Source of the DNA: CANJDH01 sp964443245
Lineage (GTDB): Bacteria; Pseudomonadota; Gammaproteobacteria; Burkholderiales; JAEUOS01
DNA length: 29,767 nt
Assembly (NCBI GenBank): GCA_964443245.1
Contig: CAYUEG010000033.1
Coordinates: 1-29,767 of the forward strand
Direction: 5' to 3'
Below are positions 15,681 through 22,844 of the stretch, piece by piece. The translations under genes were made by a program, and so were the position numbers. Numbering within the stretch: the stretch's first letter is position 1; each line of letters starts with the position of its first letter. The notes under the pieces were generated by a model that saw nothing but the letters and a program-made list of their open reading frames with translations, did not search any database and was not told the origin of the DNA.

Positions 15681-16469
15681 TCATTGACCGAACCGGGTCC
15701 AGGCCAGGCCATCGCTGGTCTTGCCCCTGGGGCGGTACTCGCCCGAGACCCAGCCGTCATAGCCCATCTCGTCGATCAGCTTGAACAGATATGGATGGTT
15801 GATCTCGCCGATGTCCGGCTCGTGGCGCTCGGGCACGCCGGCAATCTGGATGTGGCCAACGCCGGCGAAGTACTGCTTGAACTTCATGGCGAGGTCGCCT
15901 TCGACAATCTGGCAGTGGTAGAAATCCATCTGCACTTTCACCTTGACGCTGCCGACGATGTCCGCCACTTCCTTGCAAATGGCGTGGGCCTCATCCTGAC
16001 GATTGAGGAAAAAGCCAGGGATGTCGCGCGTGTTGATCGGCTCGATCACCAGCAGCAAATCGCGGTTGCCGATCTGCTGCGCCGCCCAGGCGAGATTCCT
16101 GACATAAGTAGCGCGGTGCTCTTCACGCGAGCGCCCCGGCTGCATCAGGCCGGCCATCACGTGCAGGCGCTTGTTGCCGAGCACATCCACATAAGACAGC
16201 GCCTTGTGGAACGCGGCCTTGAAGTCCTCTTCGCGCCCCGGCAGCGAACCCATGCCGCGTTCGCCTTTTGACCAGTCGCCGGGCGGGCAATTGAACAGCA
16301 CCTGCGTGAGCTTGTGCTCATCGAGGCGCGCCTTGATGTCGGCGGGCGAGAAGTCGTAGGGGAACAGGAACTCGACGCCCTTGAAGCCGTCTTTGGCGGC
16401 AGCGCCAAAGCGGTCGAGGAATTCGTGTTCGGTGTACATCATCGAGAGGTTGGCGGCGAACTTGGGCAT
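15681..16469 (-). CDS. otnI: 2-oxo-tetronate isomerase / hydroxypyruvate isomerase family
   Basis: A 262-residue TIM-barrel (AP endonuclease 2/Hyi) protein. Conserved blocks are MPKFAANLSMMYTEHEFLDRF at the N-terminus (given here only as family opening residues 1-21), GVEFLFPYDF, FNCPPGDWSKGERG, LVIEPINTRDIPGFFL (catalytic Glu), QMDFYHCQI and WVSGEYRP. Hyi and OtnI are hard to separate by motif alone. I prefer OtnI, which isomerises 2-oxo-tetronate to 3-oxo-tetronate, because otnC, otnK and ltnD lie on the same strand 1.7 kb upstream. It is cotranscribed with mgsA but separated from the other otn genes by the MBL-hydrolase gene with its terminator and the divergent cupin gene. Confidence 0.9.
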   Translation of the reverse strand: MPKFAANLSMMYTEHEFLDRFGAAAKDGFKGVEFLFPYDFSPADIKARLDEHKLTQVLFNCPPGDWSKGERGMGSLPGREEDFKAAFHKALSYVDVLGNKRLHVMAGLMQPGRSREEHRATYVRNLAWAAQQIGNRDLLLVIEPINTRDIPGFFLNRQDEAHAICKEVADIVGSVKVKVQMDFYHCQIVEGDLAMKFKQYFAGVGHIQIAGVPERHEPDIGEINHPYLFKLIDEMGYDGWVSGEYRPRGKTSDGLAWTRFGQ

Positions 16470-16514
16470 GGCAAACGCTTTCAGCGAACAATCAGGAAGA
16501 GAACGAACCAGAAA

Positions 16515-16534
16515 CGGGAGGCGCGAGCCTCCCG
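16515..16534 (-). terminator. intrinsic terminator after the MBL-fold hydrolase gene
   Basis: CGGGAGGC, the tetraloop GCGA and GCCTCCCG form a perfect eight-pair stem 15 bases past the stop at 16550. On the minus strand it is followed by GTTTCTGGTTCGTTCTCTT, moderately T-rich. It would separate the hydrolase from otnI-mgsA. Confidence 0.75.
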
Positions 16535-16549
16535 CGACTCATTGCACCA

Positions 16550-17527
16550 TCAGAACAATTGCCACGGTGCCGGATCAAACACGAACGCCTCACCGTTCTT
16601 GCGCAGACGTCCGATGCCCGGGAACGGCAGGTGCACGGCGGCAATCGGCGTGCCCTCGGCAGCGACGGAATCGAAAATCGACTTGCGCATCGCCCGTGCC
16701 TTGCCCTGATCCCAGTCAAATGCCACGGTGATTTCCGGGCGCGGAAACTGCACCGGCGCCACGTGCATGGTGTCACCAATGGCAAGCAGCTTGGCGGATC
16801 CGGACTGCACCAGGAAGCAGCTGTGGCCCGGTGTATGGCCGGCAGCGTCCACCGACTTGATGCCAGGCGTCAGCTCTTCACCCAGGTTGAAGGCCTTGAG
16901 GTTGGCACCGTAGGCGGCGATTGCGCGCTTGGCCGGCATCCAGCGACCGCGCTGGTTCTCGGGCGCTTTGGCTTCCTCGGCAGCACTGCCCCAGTAGTCC
17001 AGGTCCGCCTTGGCGATGCGCAGCGTGGCATTGGGGAACATCTTGCCGCCATCAGGCGTGACAGTACCGTGCAGGTGGTCGCCATGGCAGTGCGTGATGT
17101 AGATCTCATCGACTTGATCCGGGGTGATCCCGGCTGCCGCCAGGCACTGTGGCAAACGCCCGGCGGTGGGCCCGAGCATCCGAGCGCCGCCTGCGTCAAG
17201 CAACACCAGCTTGTCACCGGTGTTGACCAGAAAGGTGTTGACCGGCAGACGCATCGGCGCCGCCGGCCAGCCGCCGGCGGTAAGCAGGGTCTTGACCAGT
17301 TCCGGGTCGGCAATCAGCACCGTAGGCGGAATGTCGATGTAACCATCGAGCATGGCGGTGACTTCAAAATTGCCCAGCTTCATGCGATGCACGCTGATCG
17401 CCTGGCTGCCGGCCATCGGCGCCTTGCCGAAGGCCGCCGGCATCATGGCCGGCAGAATGGTGAGGGATGCACCGGCAGCGCCGGTGAAAACGAACTTGCG
17501 GCGCGAGACATTGATGGCTTTTTGCAT
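16550..17527 (-). CDS. Tat-exported MBL-fold metallo-hydrolase, methyl parathion hydrolase-like
   Basis: A 325-residue protein. The ATG at 17527 is chosen because GGAGGAG lies seven bases upstream. The N-terminus has a twin-arginine signal, SRRKFVFTG, then a hydrophobic segment. The metallo-beta-lactamase motif THCHGDHLHG gives His146, His148, Asp150 and His151; AAGHTPGHS and AIGDTMH supply further metal ligands. LGNFEVTAMLDG and VNTGDKLVLLDAGGARMLGP are close to the family of methyl parathion hydrolase and quorum-quenching lactonases. A periplasmic hydrolase of esters, lactones or phosphotriesters is likely; the substrate is unknown. Divergent from the cupin gene at 17735. Confidence 0.88.
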   Translation of the reverse strand: MQKAINVSRRKFVFTGAAGASLTILPAMMPAAFGKAPMAGSQAISVHRMKLGNFEVTAMLDGYIDIPPTVLIADPELVKTLLTAGGWPAAPMRLPVNTFLVNTGDKLVLLDAGGARMLGPTAGRLPQCLAAAGITPDQVDEIYITHCHGDHLHGTVTPDGGKMFPNATLRIAKADLDYWGSAAEEAKAPENQRGRWMPAKRAIAAYGANLKAFNLGEELTPGIKSVDAAGHTPGHSCFLVQSGSAKLLAIGDTMHVAPVQFPRPEITVAFDWDQGKARAMRKSIFDSVAAEGTPIAAVHLPFPGIGRLRKNGEAFVFDPAPWQLF

Positions 17528-17734
17528 GCTGGACTCCTCCATGATCAAGTGTTTGATACGACAATGTGTACTACGCTACGAACTTCAACAACCTCGGCAA
17601 CCGTGAAAGGTTCCCGTTACCGCCGCCACGCCAGCATGGACCGGACGATTCCTGCCCTGCCAGCGCGGGTTCCCCGACATCCGTCAGCTTAACCCTCATG
17701 TCTGCCGGACCATTTTCTCGAAAGCGAGCCTCCC

Positions 17735-18130
17735 ATGAGCAACCACGAACCCCTGCAAGCGCTGGCGGCGATCAAGGACGCCAGCGGCACCTACGGCTTC
17801 GACGTCATTGCCTATCATGCCGAACGGCCCGGCTTTCGCATGACGGAGATTGAACTGACCGAAAAGCAGCAGGTGCCGTGGCACTACCACCACCATGTGC
17901 AGGATACGTTCTACGTGCTCAGCGGCGAGATGCGACTCTTTCTGCAAAACCCCAAACAGGAGGTTCGCCTCAAGCCGGGCGAAACCTATTCGGCGGCTGC
18001 CGGTCGCCCGCATCTGGTGACCAACGGCGGCAAGACGCCCATGCGCTTCTTCGTGCTGCAAGGGATCGGCGAGTATGACTACGTGCCGCTGGTCCCCGCA
18101 AAGGGCGCGACGGCGCGTCCGGCAGCGTAA
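17735..18130 (+). CDS. small cupin-domain protein
   Basis: A 131-residue single cupin barrel starting at the ATG at 17735. The first cupin motif is PWHYHHHVQDTFYVLSGE, with several metal-binding histidines and a Glu; the second is KPGETYSAAAGRPHLVTN, with His. It is probably a metal-binding enzyme or sugar-acid/keto-acid binding protein in the cytoplasm; cupins of this kind include dioxygenases, isomerases and lyases. It is the only plus-strand gene in the right half of the window, between the MBL hydrolase (divergent) and otnC (convergent). Its role in the pathway is unknown. Confidence 0.85.
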   Translation: MSNHEPLQALAAIKDASGTYGFDVIAYHAERPGFRMTEIELTEKQQVPWHYHHHVQDTFYVLSGEMRLFLQNPKQEVRLKPGETYSAAAGRPHLVTNGGKTPMRFFVLQGIGEYDYVPLVPAKGATARPAA

Positions 18131-18174
18131 TTCAGCGTGCGTCGGCCGCTGCAGTTTCACGCGTCTGTCGCTCC

Positions 18175-18822
18175 TCATGTCGGATGTTTCGCCTTGAGCG
18201 TGGCCACCTCAGCGGCGGTCAGGGTCCGGATGCGCCTGCCCTGCAGCAGCAGGAACAGCTTCGCAGTCTCCTCAAGCTCTTCGGTCGCGTCCGCAGCTGC
18301 CGAGAGCGACGAGCCGGCCACCACCGGTCCATGGTTGGCAAGCAGCAGCGCATGGTGCTTGCCGGCAAAGCGGCGCACCGCATCGGCGAGCTTCATGTCT
18401 CCCGGAGCAAAGTACGGCACCAGCGGCAACGAACCGATGCGCATGACGTAATAGGCCGTGATCGGCGGCAGCACGTCGTCGGGGTTCACATCATCCAGCA
18501 CCGAGACCGCCACCGAGTGGGTTGAGTGCAGATGCACCACCGCGCCCACGCCGGCATTCGCCTTGGCGCGCTCTTCGTACATCGCCAGATGCAGGAAGTT
18601 CTCTTTCGAAGGTTTGTCGCCGGAGATCAGGTTGCCCTGCCAATCCAGCTTGGAGAGCCGCGCCGGATCGAGGGTGCCGAGCGACGAGCCGGTCGGCGTG
18701 AGCAGCCAGCCGTCATCGAGCCTGGCACTGATGTTGCCGGTGGAGCCGTGCGTCAGGCCTCGATCAAAGATCGACCGGGCGATGCGGCAGATCTCCTCGC
18801 GCTGGGCGGATTCCGATTTCAT
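18175..18822 (-). CDS. otnC: 3-oxo-tetronate 4-phosphate decarboxylase, class II aldolase family
   Basis: A 215-residue protein from the ATG at 18822 (a TTG at 18828 is less likely). The class II aldolase/adducin fold is shown by THGSTGNISARL (14-residue phosphate/substrate loop region), the zinc-ligand block VVHLHSTHSVAVS and the third His in LLANHGPVVAG. LLTPTGSSLGTLDP is characteristic of the OtnC group. It decarboxylates 3-oxo-tetronate 4-phosphate to dihydroxyacetone phosphate, the last pathway step. It follows the Bug gene by nine bases and is the last gene of the long minus-strand array. Confidence 0.93.
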   Translation of the reverse strand: MKSESAQREEICRIARSIFDRGLTHGSTGNISARLDDGWLLTPTGSSLGTLDPARLSKLDWQGNLISGDKPSKENFLHLAMYEERAKANAGVGAVVHLHSTHSVAVSVLDDVNPDDVLPPITAYYVMRIGSLPLVPYFAPGDMKLADAVRRFAGKHHALLLANHGPVVAGSSLSAAADATEELEETAKLFLLLQGRRIRTLTAAEVATLKAKHPT

Positions 18823-18831
18823 GCGCAATTT

Positions 18832-19815
18832 CTATTCCGGCACGATGCCGGAGTCCTTGCCGACGCGAACCCACTTGGTGACTTCGCTGGCGACGAAGCT
18901 GCCGAACTCGGCTGCCGTGCCGCCGCCCGCTTCTGCGCCGGTGGCGGCAAGGCGCTCACGAAATGCCGGCGTCTTGAGGATGGCATTGATCTCGGTATTG
19001 AGTTTGCTGATCACGGCTTCGGGCGTGCCGGCCGGCGCGAACAAGCCGAACCAGACGGTTTGCTCGAACCCGGCCACGCCGGCTTCGGCCATGGTGGGCA
19101 CATCGGGCAGGGCCGACACACGCGTGGGCGTGGTCACGGCAAGCGGCTTGTTGCGGCCGCTGCGAATGTGCGGCATGGCTGGCGGCATGTTCGACATCAT
19201 CAGCGTGACCTGCCCGCCTGCCACATCGGTAAGCGCCTGCTGCACATCCTTGTAGGGCACGTGGCGCATCTTCAGGCCGGCCAGCAGGTTCAGGTATTCG
19301 CCGGCCAGGTGCGACGACGAGCCGATGCCGCCCGAAGCGAACGTCACGGCTTCCCCTTTCTGCTTGGCGTAGGCGATCAATTCCTTGACGTTCGATACCG
19401 GCAGGGACTTGGCGACGCTCAGGAGACTGGGGGTCTTGGCGACCAGAACCACCGGCGCGAAATCCTTGACCGGGCTGTAGGGCATGGTCTTGTAGGTGGC
19501 GACGTTCATCGCGTGCGAGCCGATATTGCCCATCACCAGCGTGTAGCCGTCTGCGGGTGACTTGGCGGCGCGGTCGCTGCCGATCGAACCGCCGGCACCG
19601 GCGATGTTCTCGGCAATGAAGGGCTGGCCCAGCCTGGTCTGCAACTCCGACCCGAGGGCACGCGCCATGATGTCGGGCGCGCTGCCGGCGGCCGATGGCA
19701 CGATGATCTTCACCTGTTTGGTGGGGTACTGGGCAAAAGCGGACCAGGCGATCAGGCCAAGAGCCGCTCCCACCAATGCTTTCAGGGCAACATGCTTTGA
19801 AGGATGAGGTTTCAT
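18832..19815 (-). CDS. Bug/TctC-family tripartite tricarboxylate-type solute-binding protein
   Basis: A 327-residue periplasmic protein with a Sec signal peptide ending near AWSAFA, then YPTKQVKIIVPSAAGSAPDIMARALG, the Bug-family opening. The loop ENIAGAGGSIGSDRAAKSPADGYTL, spread over residues about 68-92, and the GGIGSSSHLAGEY segment are also typical. Bug proteins bind carboxylates and are very numerous in Burkholderiales. No tctA or tctB membrane genes are in the window, as is usual for orphan Bug genes. Its position between otnK and otnC suggests that it binds a tetronate or a precursor, as a transport partner or a sensor. Confidence 0.94.
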   Translation of the reverse strand: MKPHPSKHVALKALVGAALGLIAWSAFAQYPTKQVKIIVPSAAGSAPDIMARALGSELQTRLGQPFIAENIAGAGGSIGSDRAAKSPADGYTLVMGNIGSHAMNVATYKTMPYSPVKDFAPVVLVAKTPSLLSVAKSLPVSNVKELIAYAKQKGEAVTFASGGIGSSSHLAGEYLNLLAGLKMRHVPYKDVQQALTDVAGGQVTLMMSNMPPAMPHIRSGRNKPLAVTTPTRVSALPDVPTMAEAGVAGFEQTVWFGLFAPAGTPEAVISKLNTEINAILKTPAFRERLAATGAEAGGGTAAEFGSFVASEVTKWVRVGKDSGIVPE

Positions 19816-19830
19816 GCGGATTTCCGAAGG

Positions 19831-20955
19831 TCAGGGGTTGTCGATCTGCTGCAGGGCTTTGCTGAAAAAGTCGGTGGTGCCNNNNNNNNNNNNNNNNNNN
19901 NNNNNNNNNNNNNNNNNNNNNNNNNNNNNNNNNNNNNNNNNNNNNNNNNNNNNNNNNNNNNNNNNNNNNNNNNNNNNNNNNTGCACGCGCTTGACCTCAT
20001 CCGGTGCGGCAGTGGCGTAGACCAGCACTGGCGCCTGGGCCACGGCAGTGAGTGCGGCGTCGACGATACGGGTGACTTCACCCGTATCCACGGCGAGCTT
20101 GAGCGTGTCGACGCGAATCGCGGGTTTGCCGGCGTCGATCCAGTGTTTGACCTGCGCGTTGGTGGCAACCGAACAAGAGCCCGACACCACGGCGCTGCGC
20201 CCCGCGATGCGCGGCAACTGCGCGGCCGTGGCGGCATGGCCCAGATGGCCGGCCTCGCGGTGATGCAGCGCAATGCCGAGGCCGACGCCGGAACCGGCGG
20301 TCACCAGCGGCATGTCGGCACACGCCGTGCCGATGGTCTTGAGGTCGGCATCCGACACCGCGTCGACCACGGCGGCGCCGATGCCTTCCGCCTTGAGAGC
20401 GGTAATGCGTTCGCTTACGGCGGCCGGGCCGCGCGCCACCACGTCGTATTTCACCAGCCCGACCTTGTGGGCGGTTTGTGGCTGCAGCACGCGCACCAGG
20501 TTGGCATCGGTCATCGGTGTGAGCGGGTGGTCCTTCATGCCGGACTCGGAGAGCAGCATGTCGCCCACATACAGATAGCCACGAAAGATGGTGCGGCCAT
20601 TCTCGGGGAAGGCCGGGCAGGCGATGGTGAAATCGGTGCCGAGCTTTTTCATCAGTGCATCCATCACCGGGCCGATGTTGCCCTTGGGTGTGGAGTCGAA
20701 GGTTGAGCAGTACTTGAAATAGATCTGCTGCGCACCATTGGCATGGAGCCAGGTGAGGGCCGCGAGCGATTGCGCCACCGCATCAGCCGGGGCGATGGTG
20801 CGGGTTTTTAACGCCACCACCACCGCATCGACATCGGCATCCAGCTTGGCCGTCGGCACATCAATCATCTGCACCGTGCGCATGCCGCCCTTGACGAGCA
20901 TGTTGGCAAGATCGGTGGCGCCGGTGAAATCGTCGGCGATACAACCTAGCAGCAT
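19831..20955 (-). CDS. otnK: 3-oxo-tetronate kinase, interrupted by an assembly gap
   Basis: The N-terminal three quarters are clear: LGCIADDFTGATDLANML (DUF1537/YgbK-family sugar-binding domain), VVALKTRT, YFKYCSTFDSTPKGNIGPV, CPAFPENGRTIFRGYLYV and VTAGSGVGLG. After VKRV comes the N run, and the gene ends in GTTDFFSKALQQIDNP, which fits the family C-terminus. The nucleotide-binding part (usually containing a GGETSGA-like motif) falls in the gap. As shown the gene encodes 374 residues including unknowns against about 420 for the family, so the true gap is probably nearer 240 bases. It phosphorylates 3-oxo-tetronate at O4. Confidence 0.92.
   Translation of the reverse strand: MLLGCIADDFTGATDLANMLVKGGMRTVQMIDVPTAKLDADVDAVVVALKTRTIAPADAVAQSLAALTWLHANGAQQIYFKYCSTFDSTPKGNIGPVMDALMKKLGTDFTIACPAFPENGRTIFRGYLYVGDMLLSESGMKDHPLTPMTDANLVRVLQPQTAHKVGLVKYDVVARGPAAVSERITALKAEGIGAAVVDAVSDADLKTIGTACADMPLVTAGSGVGLGIALHHREAGHLGHAATAAQLPRIAGRSAVVSGSCSVATNAQVKHWIDAGKPAIRVDTLKLAVDTGEVTRIVDAALTAVAQAPVLVYATAAPDEVKRVXXXXXXXXXXXXXXXXXXXXXXXXXXXXXXXXXXGTTDFFSKALQQIDNP
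19882..19981. other. assembly gap (100 N) inside otnK
   Basis: Exactly 100 unresolved bases, removing the ATP-binding part of OtnK. The family length suggests that more than 100 bases are missing. Confidence 0.99.
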
Positions 20956-21007
20956 GATGCCTCCGAAAACGTTGGTGCATGCGCCTCACAGGCCCTATGC
21001 CGCATGA

Positions 21008-21033
21008 AAACCGCTCCCACCAAGGATTCTGGC
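21008..21033 (-). repeat. REP-like motif in the ltnD-otnK spacer
   Basis: The minus strand reads CCTTGGTGGGAGCGG here, sharing the 11-base core TTGGTGGGAGC with the hairpin loop at 27131-27141 and a copy near 6565. The flanks form only an imperfect stem. It lies in the 91-base spacer between ltnD and otnK. Confidence 0.4.
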
Positions 21034-21046
21034 GTGGTGCATCTGT

Positions 21047-21940
21047 TCATTTCTTGGCCTCCGGCAGGGTAATGCCCGGGAATATCTTGATCACGGCGGC
21101 GTCGTCCTCTTTCGCATAACCGGCGGTCGATGCCTGCATGAACATCTGGTGCGCGGTGGCCGAGAGCGGCAGTGGAAATTTGGTGGCGCGTGCCGTATCG
21201 AGCACCAGCCCCAGGTCCTTGACGAAAATGTCGACCGCCGAAAGCGGCGTGTAGTCGCCCGAGAGCACATGCGCCATGCGGTTCTCGAACATCCACGAGT
21301 TGCCGGCACTATGGGTGATGACTTCGTAGAGATCCTCGGGCGCCACGCCCTCACGGATCCCCAGCGCCATCGCCTCGGCCGCGGCGGCAATGTGCACGCC
21401 CGCCAGCAACTGGTTGATGATCTTGACCTTGGAGCCGTTGCCGGCGCGGTCGCCGAGCTTGTAGACCTTGGCGGCCATGGCGTTCAGCATCGCCTCGCAT
21501 TTGGCATACACCGCCGGCTTGCCGGCCGACATCATGGTCATCTCGCCCGAGGCCGCACGCGCGGCGCCACCGGAGATCGGCGCATCGAGGAACAAAAGGC
21601 CCATTTGTTCGAGGCGCGCTTCGAGGCTCATCGCGAATGCCGGGGGCACAGTGCTGCACATGGCAAACACGCTGCCCGGTTTCATCGCGGCAGCGGCGCC
21701 CTCCTTGCCGAACAGCACGGCTTCGGTCTGCTCGGCGTTGACCACCACCGAAAACACCACCTCGCAGGCCGCCGCCACTTCGGCGGGCGAGCCGCAGGCC
21801 ACGCCGCCGTCCTTCGCAAAGGCATCGGCCGCTTCACGCCGCACATCGCACACATGCACGCTGTATCCGCCGCGCCGCAGCGATTTGGCCATGCCCATGC
21901 CCATGGCCCCGAGGCCGATCAATCCGACTTGTTGACTCAT
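21047..21940 (-). CDS. ltnD: L-threonate dehydrogenase (NAD-dependent), 3-hydroxyisobutyrate dehydrogenase superfamily
   Basis: A 297-residue beta-hydroxyacid dehydrogenase from the ATG at 21940. It carries GLIGLGAMGMGMA (GxGxxG at 9-14), the substrate motif DAPISGG (119-125), and GNGSKVKIINQLLAG with catalytic Lys173. MFENRMAHVLSGDYTPLSAVDIFVKDLGL, in the C-terminal helical domain, is typical of the LtnD branch rather than of glyoxylate/tartronate-semialdehyde reductases. It oxidises L-threonate at C2 to 2-oxo-tetronate, the first step of the pathway completed by OtnI, OtnK and OtnC. It starts 14 bases after the epoxide-hydrolase-like gene. Confidence 0.92.
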   Translation of the reverse strand: MSQQVGLIGLGAMGMGMAKSLRRGGYSVHVCDVRREAADAFAKDGGVACGSPAEVAAACEVVFSVVVNAEQTEAVLFGKEGAAAAMKPGSVFAMCSTVPPAFAMSLEARLEQMGLLFLDAPISGGAARAASGEMTMMSAGKPAVYAKCEAMLNAMAAKVYKLGDRAGNGSKVKIINQLLAGVHIAAAAEAMALGIREGVAPEDLYEVITHSAGNSWMFENRMAHVLSGDYTPLSAVDIFVKDLGLVLDTARATKFPLPLSATAHQMFMQASTAGYAKEDDAAVIKIFPGITLPEAKK

Positions 21941-21954
21941 GTTGATGTCCTTTA

Positions 21955-22833
21955 TCAGGAACGCAGCCAGGCCACGATGTGACGGGCCACTGCTTCCGGG
22001 TGTTCGCGTTGCGGGAAGTGCCCGCAACGCGCGATCAGTTCACGCTGGTAGCGGCCGGTGAAAAAGCCTTCCTTGCCGGCCGACATGGCCGGGCTGTTGA
22101 CCGGGTCGTCAGCGCCGTGCAGCACCAGCGTGGGGGTGGCAAGCTTGGGGGCCGGGTCGAACTGCGCTTCGAGTGCGGCATACATCGGGTAGGGCGTCGC
22201 GTTGCCCCAGCGCACGGTGTAGGAGTGCAGCACGATCTCGGCCCAATCGGGGTGGTTGAACGACTGCGCGGTGGCGTTGAATTCGTCGTCCGTTGGTTTC
22301 CAGAACGGCAGCCAGATGTCCCAGATGTGGCGCGTGAACGCATGGCGGTCGTTGCGCACGATGTCGCGGCCGCGCTCGGTGGCCATCATCCAGTGATACC
22401 AGTAGTTCTGCACCTGAACATAGCCCAGCTTCTGGCTCGGGCTGTTGGTGCCGTAGCCAACCGACAAGGCCACGCAATGTGTGATGCGCTCGGCATCCAG
22501 GCTGGATGCGATATAGGCCGCGCGCGCGCCCCAGTCATGACCCACCACTGCGTAACGTGACAGCTTCAACGCAGCGGCGAATTCGACCAGGTCCTGCCCC
22601 AGGGCGACGAGCTGGCCGGAGCGCGGCGTGGCCGCATCGAGAAAGCGGGTCGGCCCGCAACCCCGCAGATAGGGCGTGATGACGCGAAAGCCGGCTTCCA
22701 CGAGTTCCGGCGTGACGCGGTTCCAGGTAAGCGCGTCGTCCGGCCAGCCGTGTACCAGGATCACCGGAAAGCCGCCTGGCGCCCCCGATTCGAGATAGCC
22801 GACTTCAAGCAAGGAGGTTTTTGCAGTCTGCAT
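21955..22833 (-). CDS. epoxide-hydrolase-like alpha/beta hydrolase with Asp nucleophile
   Basis: A 292-residue protein. HGWP (28-31) is the HGxP oxyanion motif of epoxide hydrolases. The nucleophile elbow is VVGHDWGA with Asp100, as in epoxide hydrolases and haloalkane/fluoroacetate dehalogenases, not Ser as in esterases. HGADDPV supplies an acid (Asp242 or Asp243), and CGHFPQREHPE the catalytic His272. Tyr144/Tyr146 and Tyr205 in the cap region are candidates for the two epoxide-activating tyrosines. It would open an epoxide to a diol through an ester intermediate; a dehalogenase activity cannot be excluded. It starts 11 bases after the halohydrin-dehalogenase-like gene. Confidence 0.87.
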   Translation of the reverse strand: MQTAKTSLLEVGYLESGAPGGFPVILVHGWPDDALTWNRVTPELVEAGFRVITPYLRGCGPTRFLDAATPRSGQLVALGQDLVEFAAALKLSRYAVVGHDWGARAAYIASSLDAERITHCVALSVGYGTNSPSQKLGYVQVQNYWYHWMMATERGRDIVRNDRHAFTRHIWDIWLPFWKPTDDEFNATAQSFNHPDWAEIVLHSYTVRWGNATPYPMYAALEAQFDPAPKLATPTLVLHGADDPVNSPAMSAGKEGFFTGRYQRELIARCGHFPQREHPEAVARHIVAWLRS

Positions 22834-22844
22834 GGAATCTTTCT

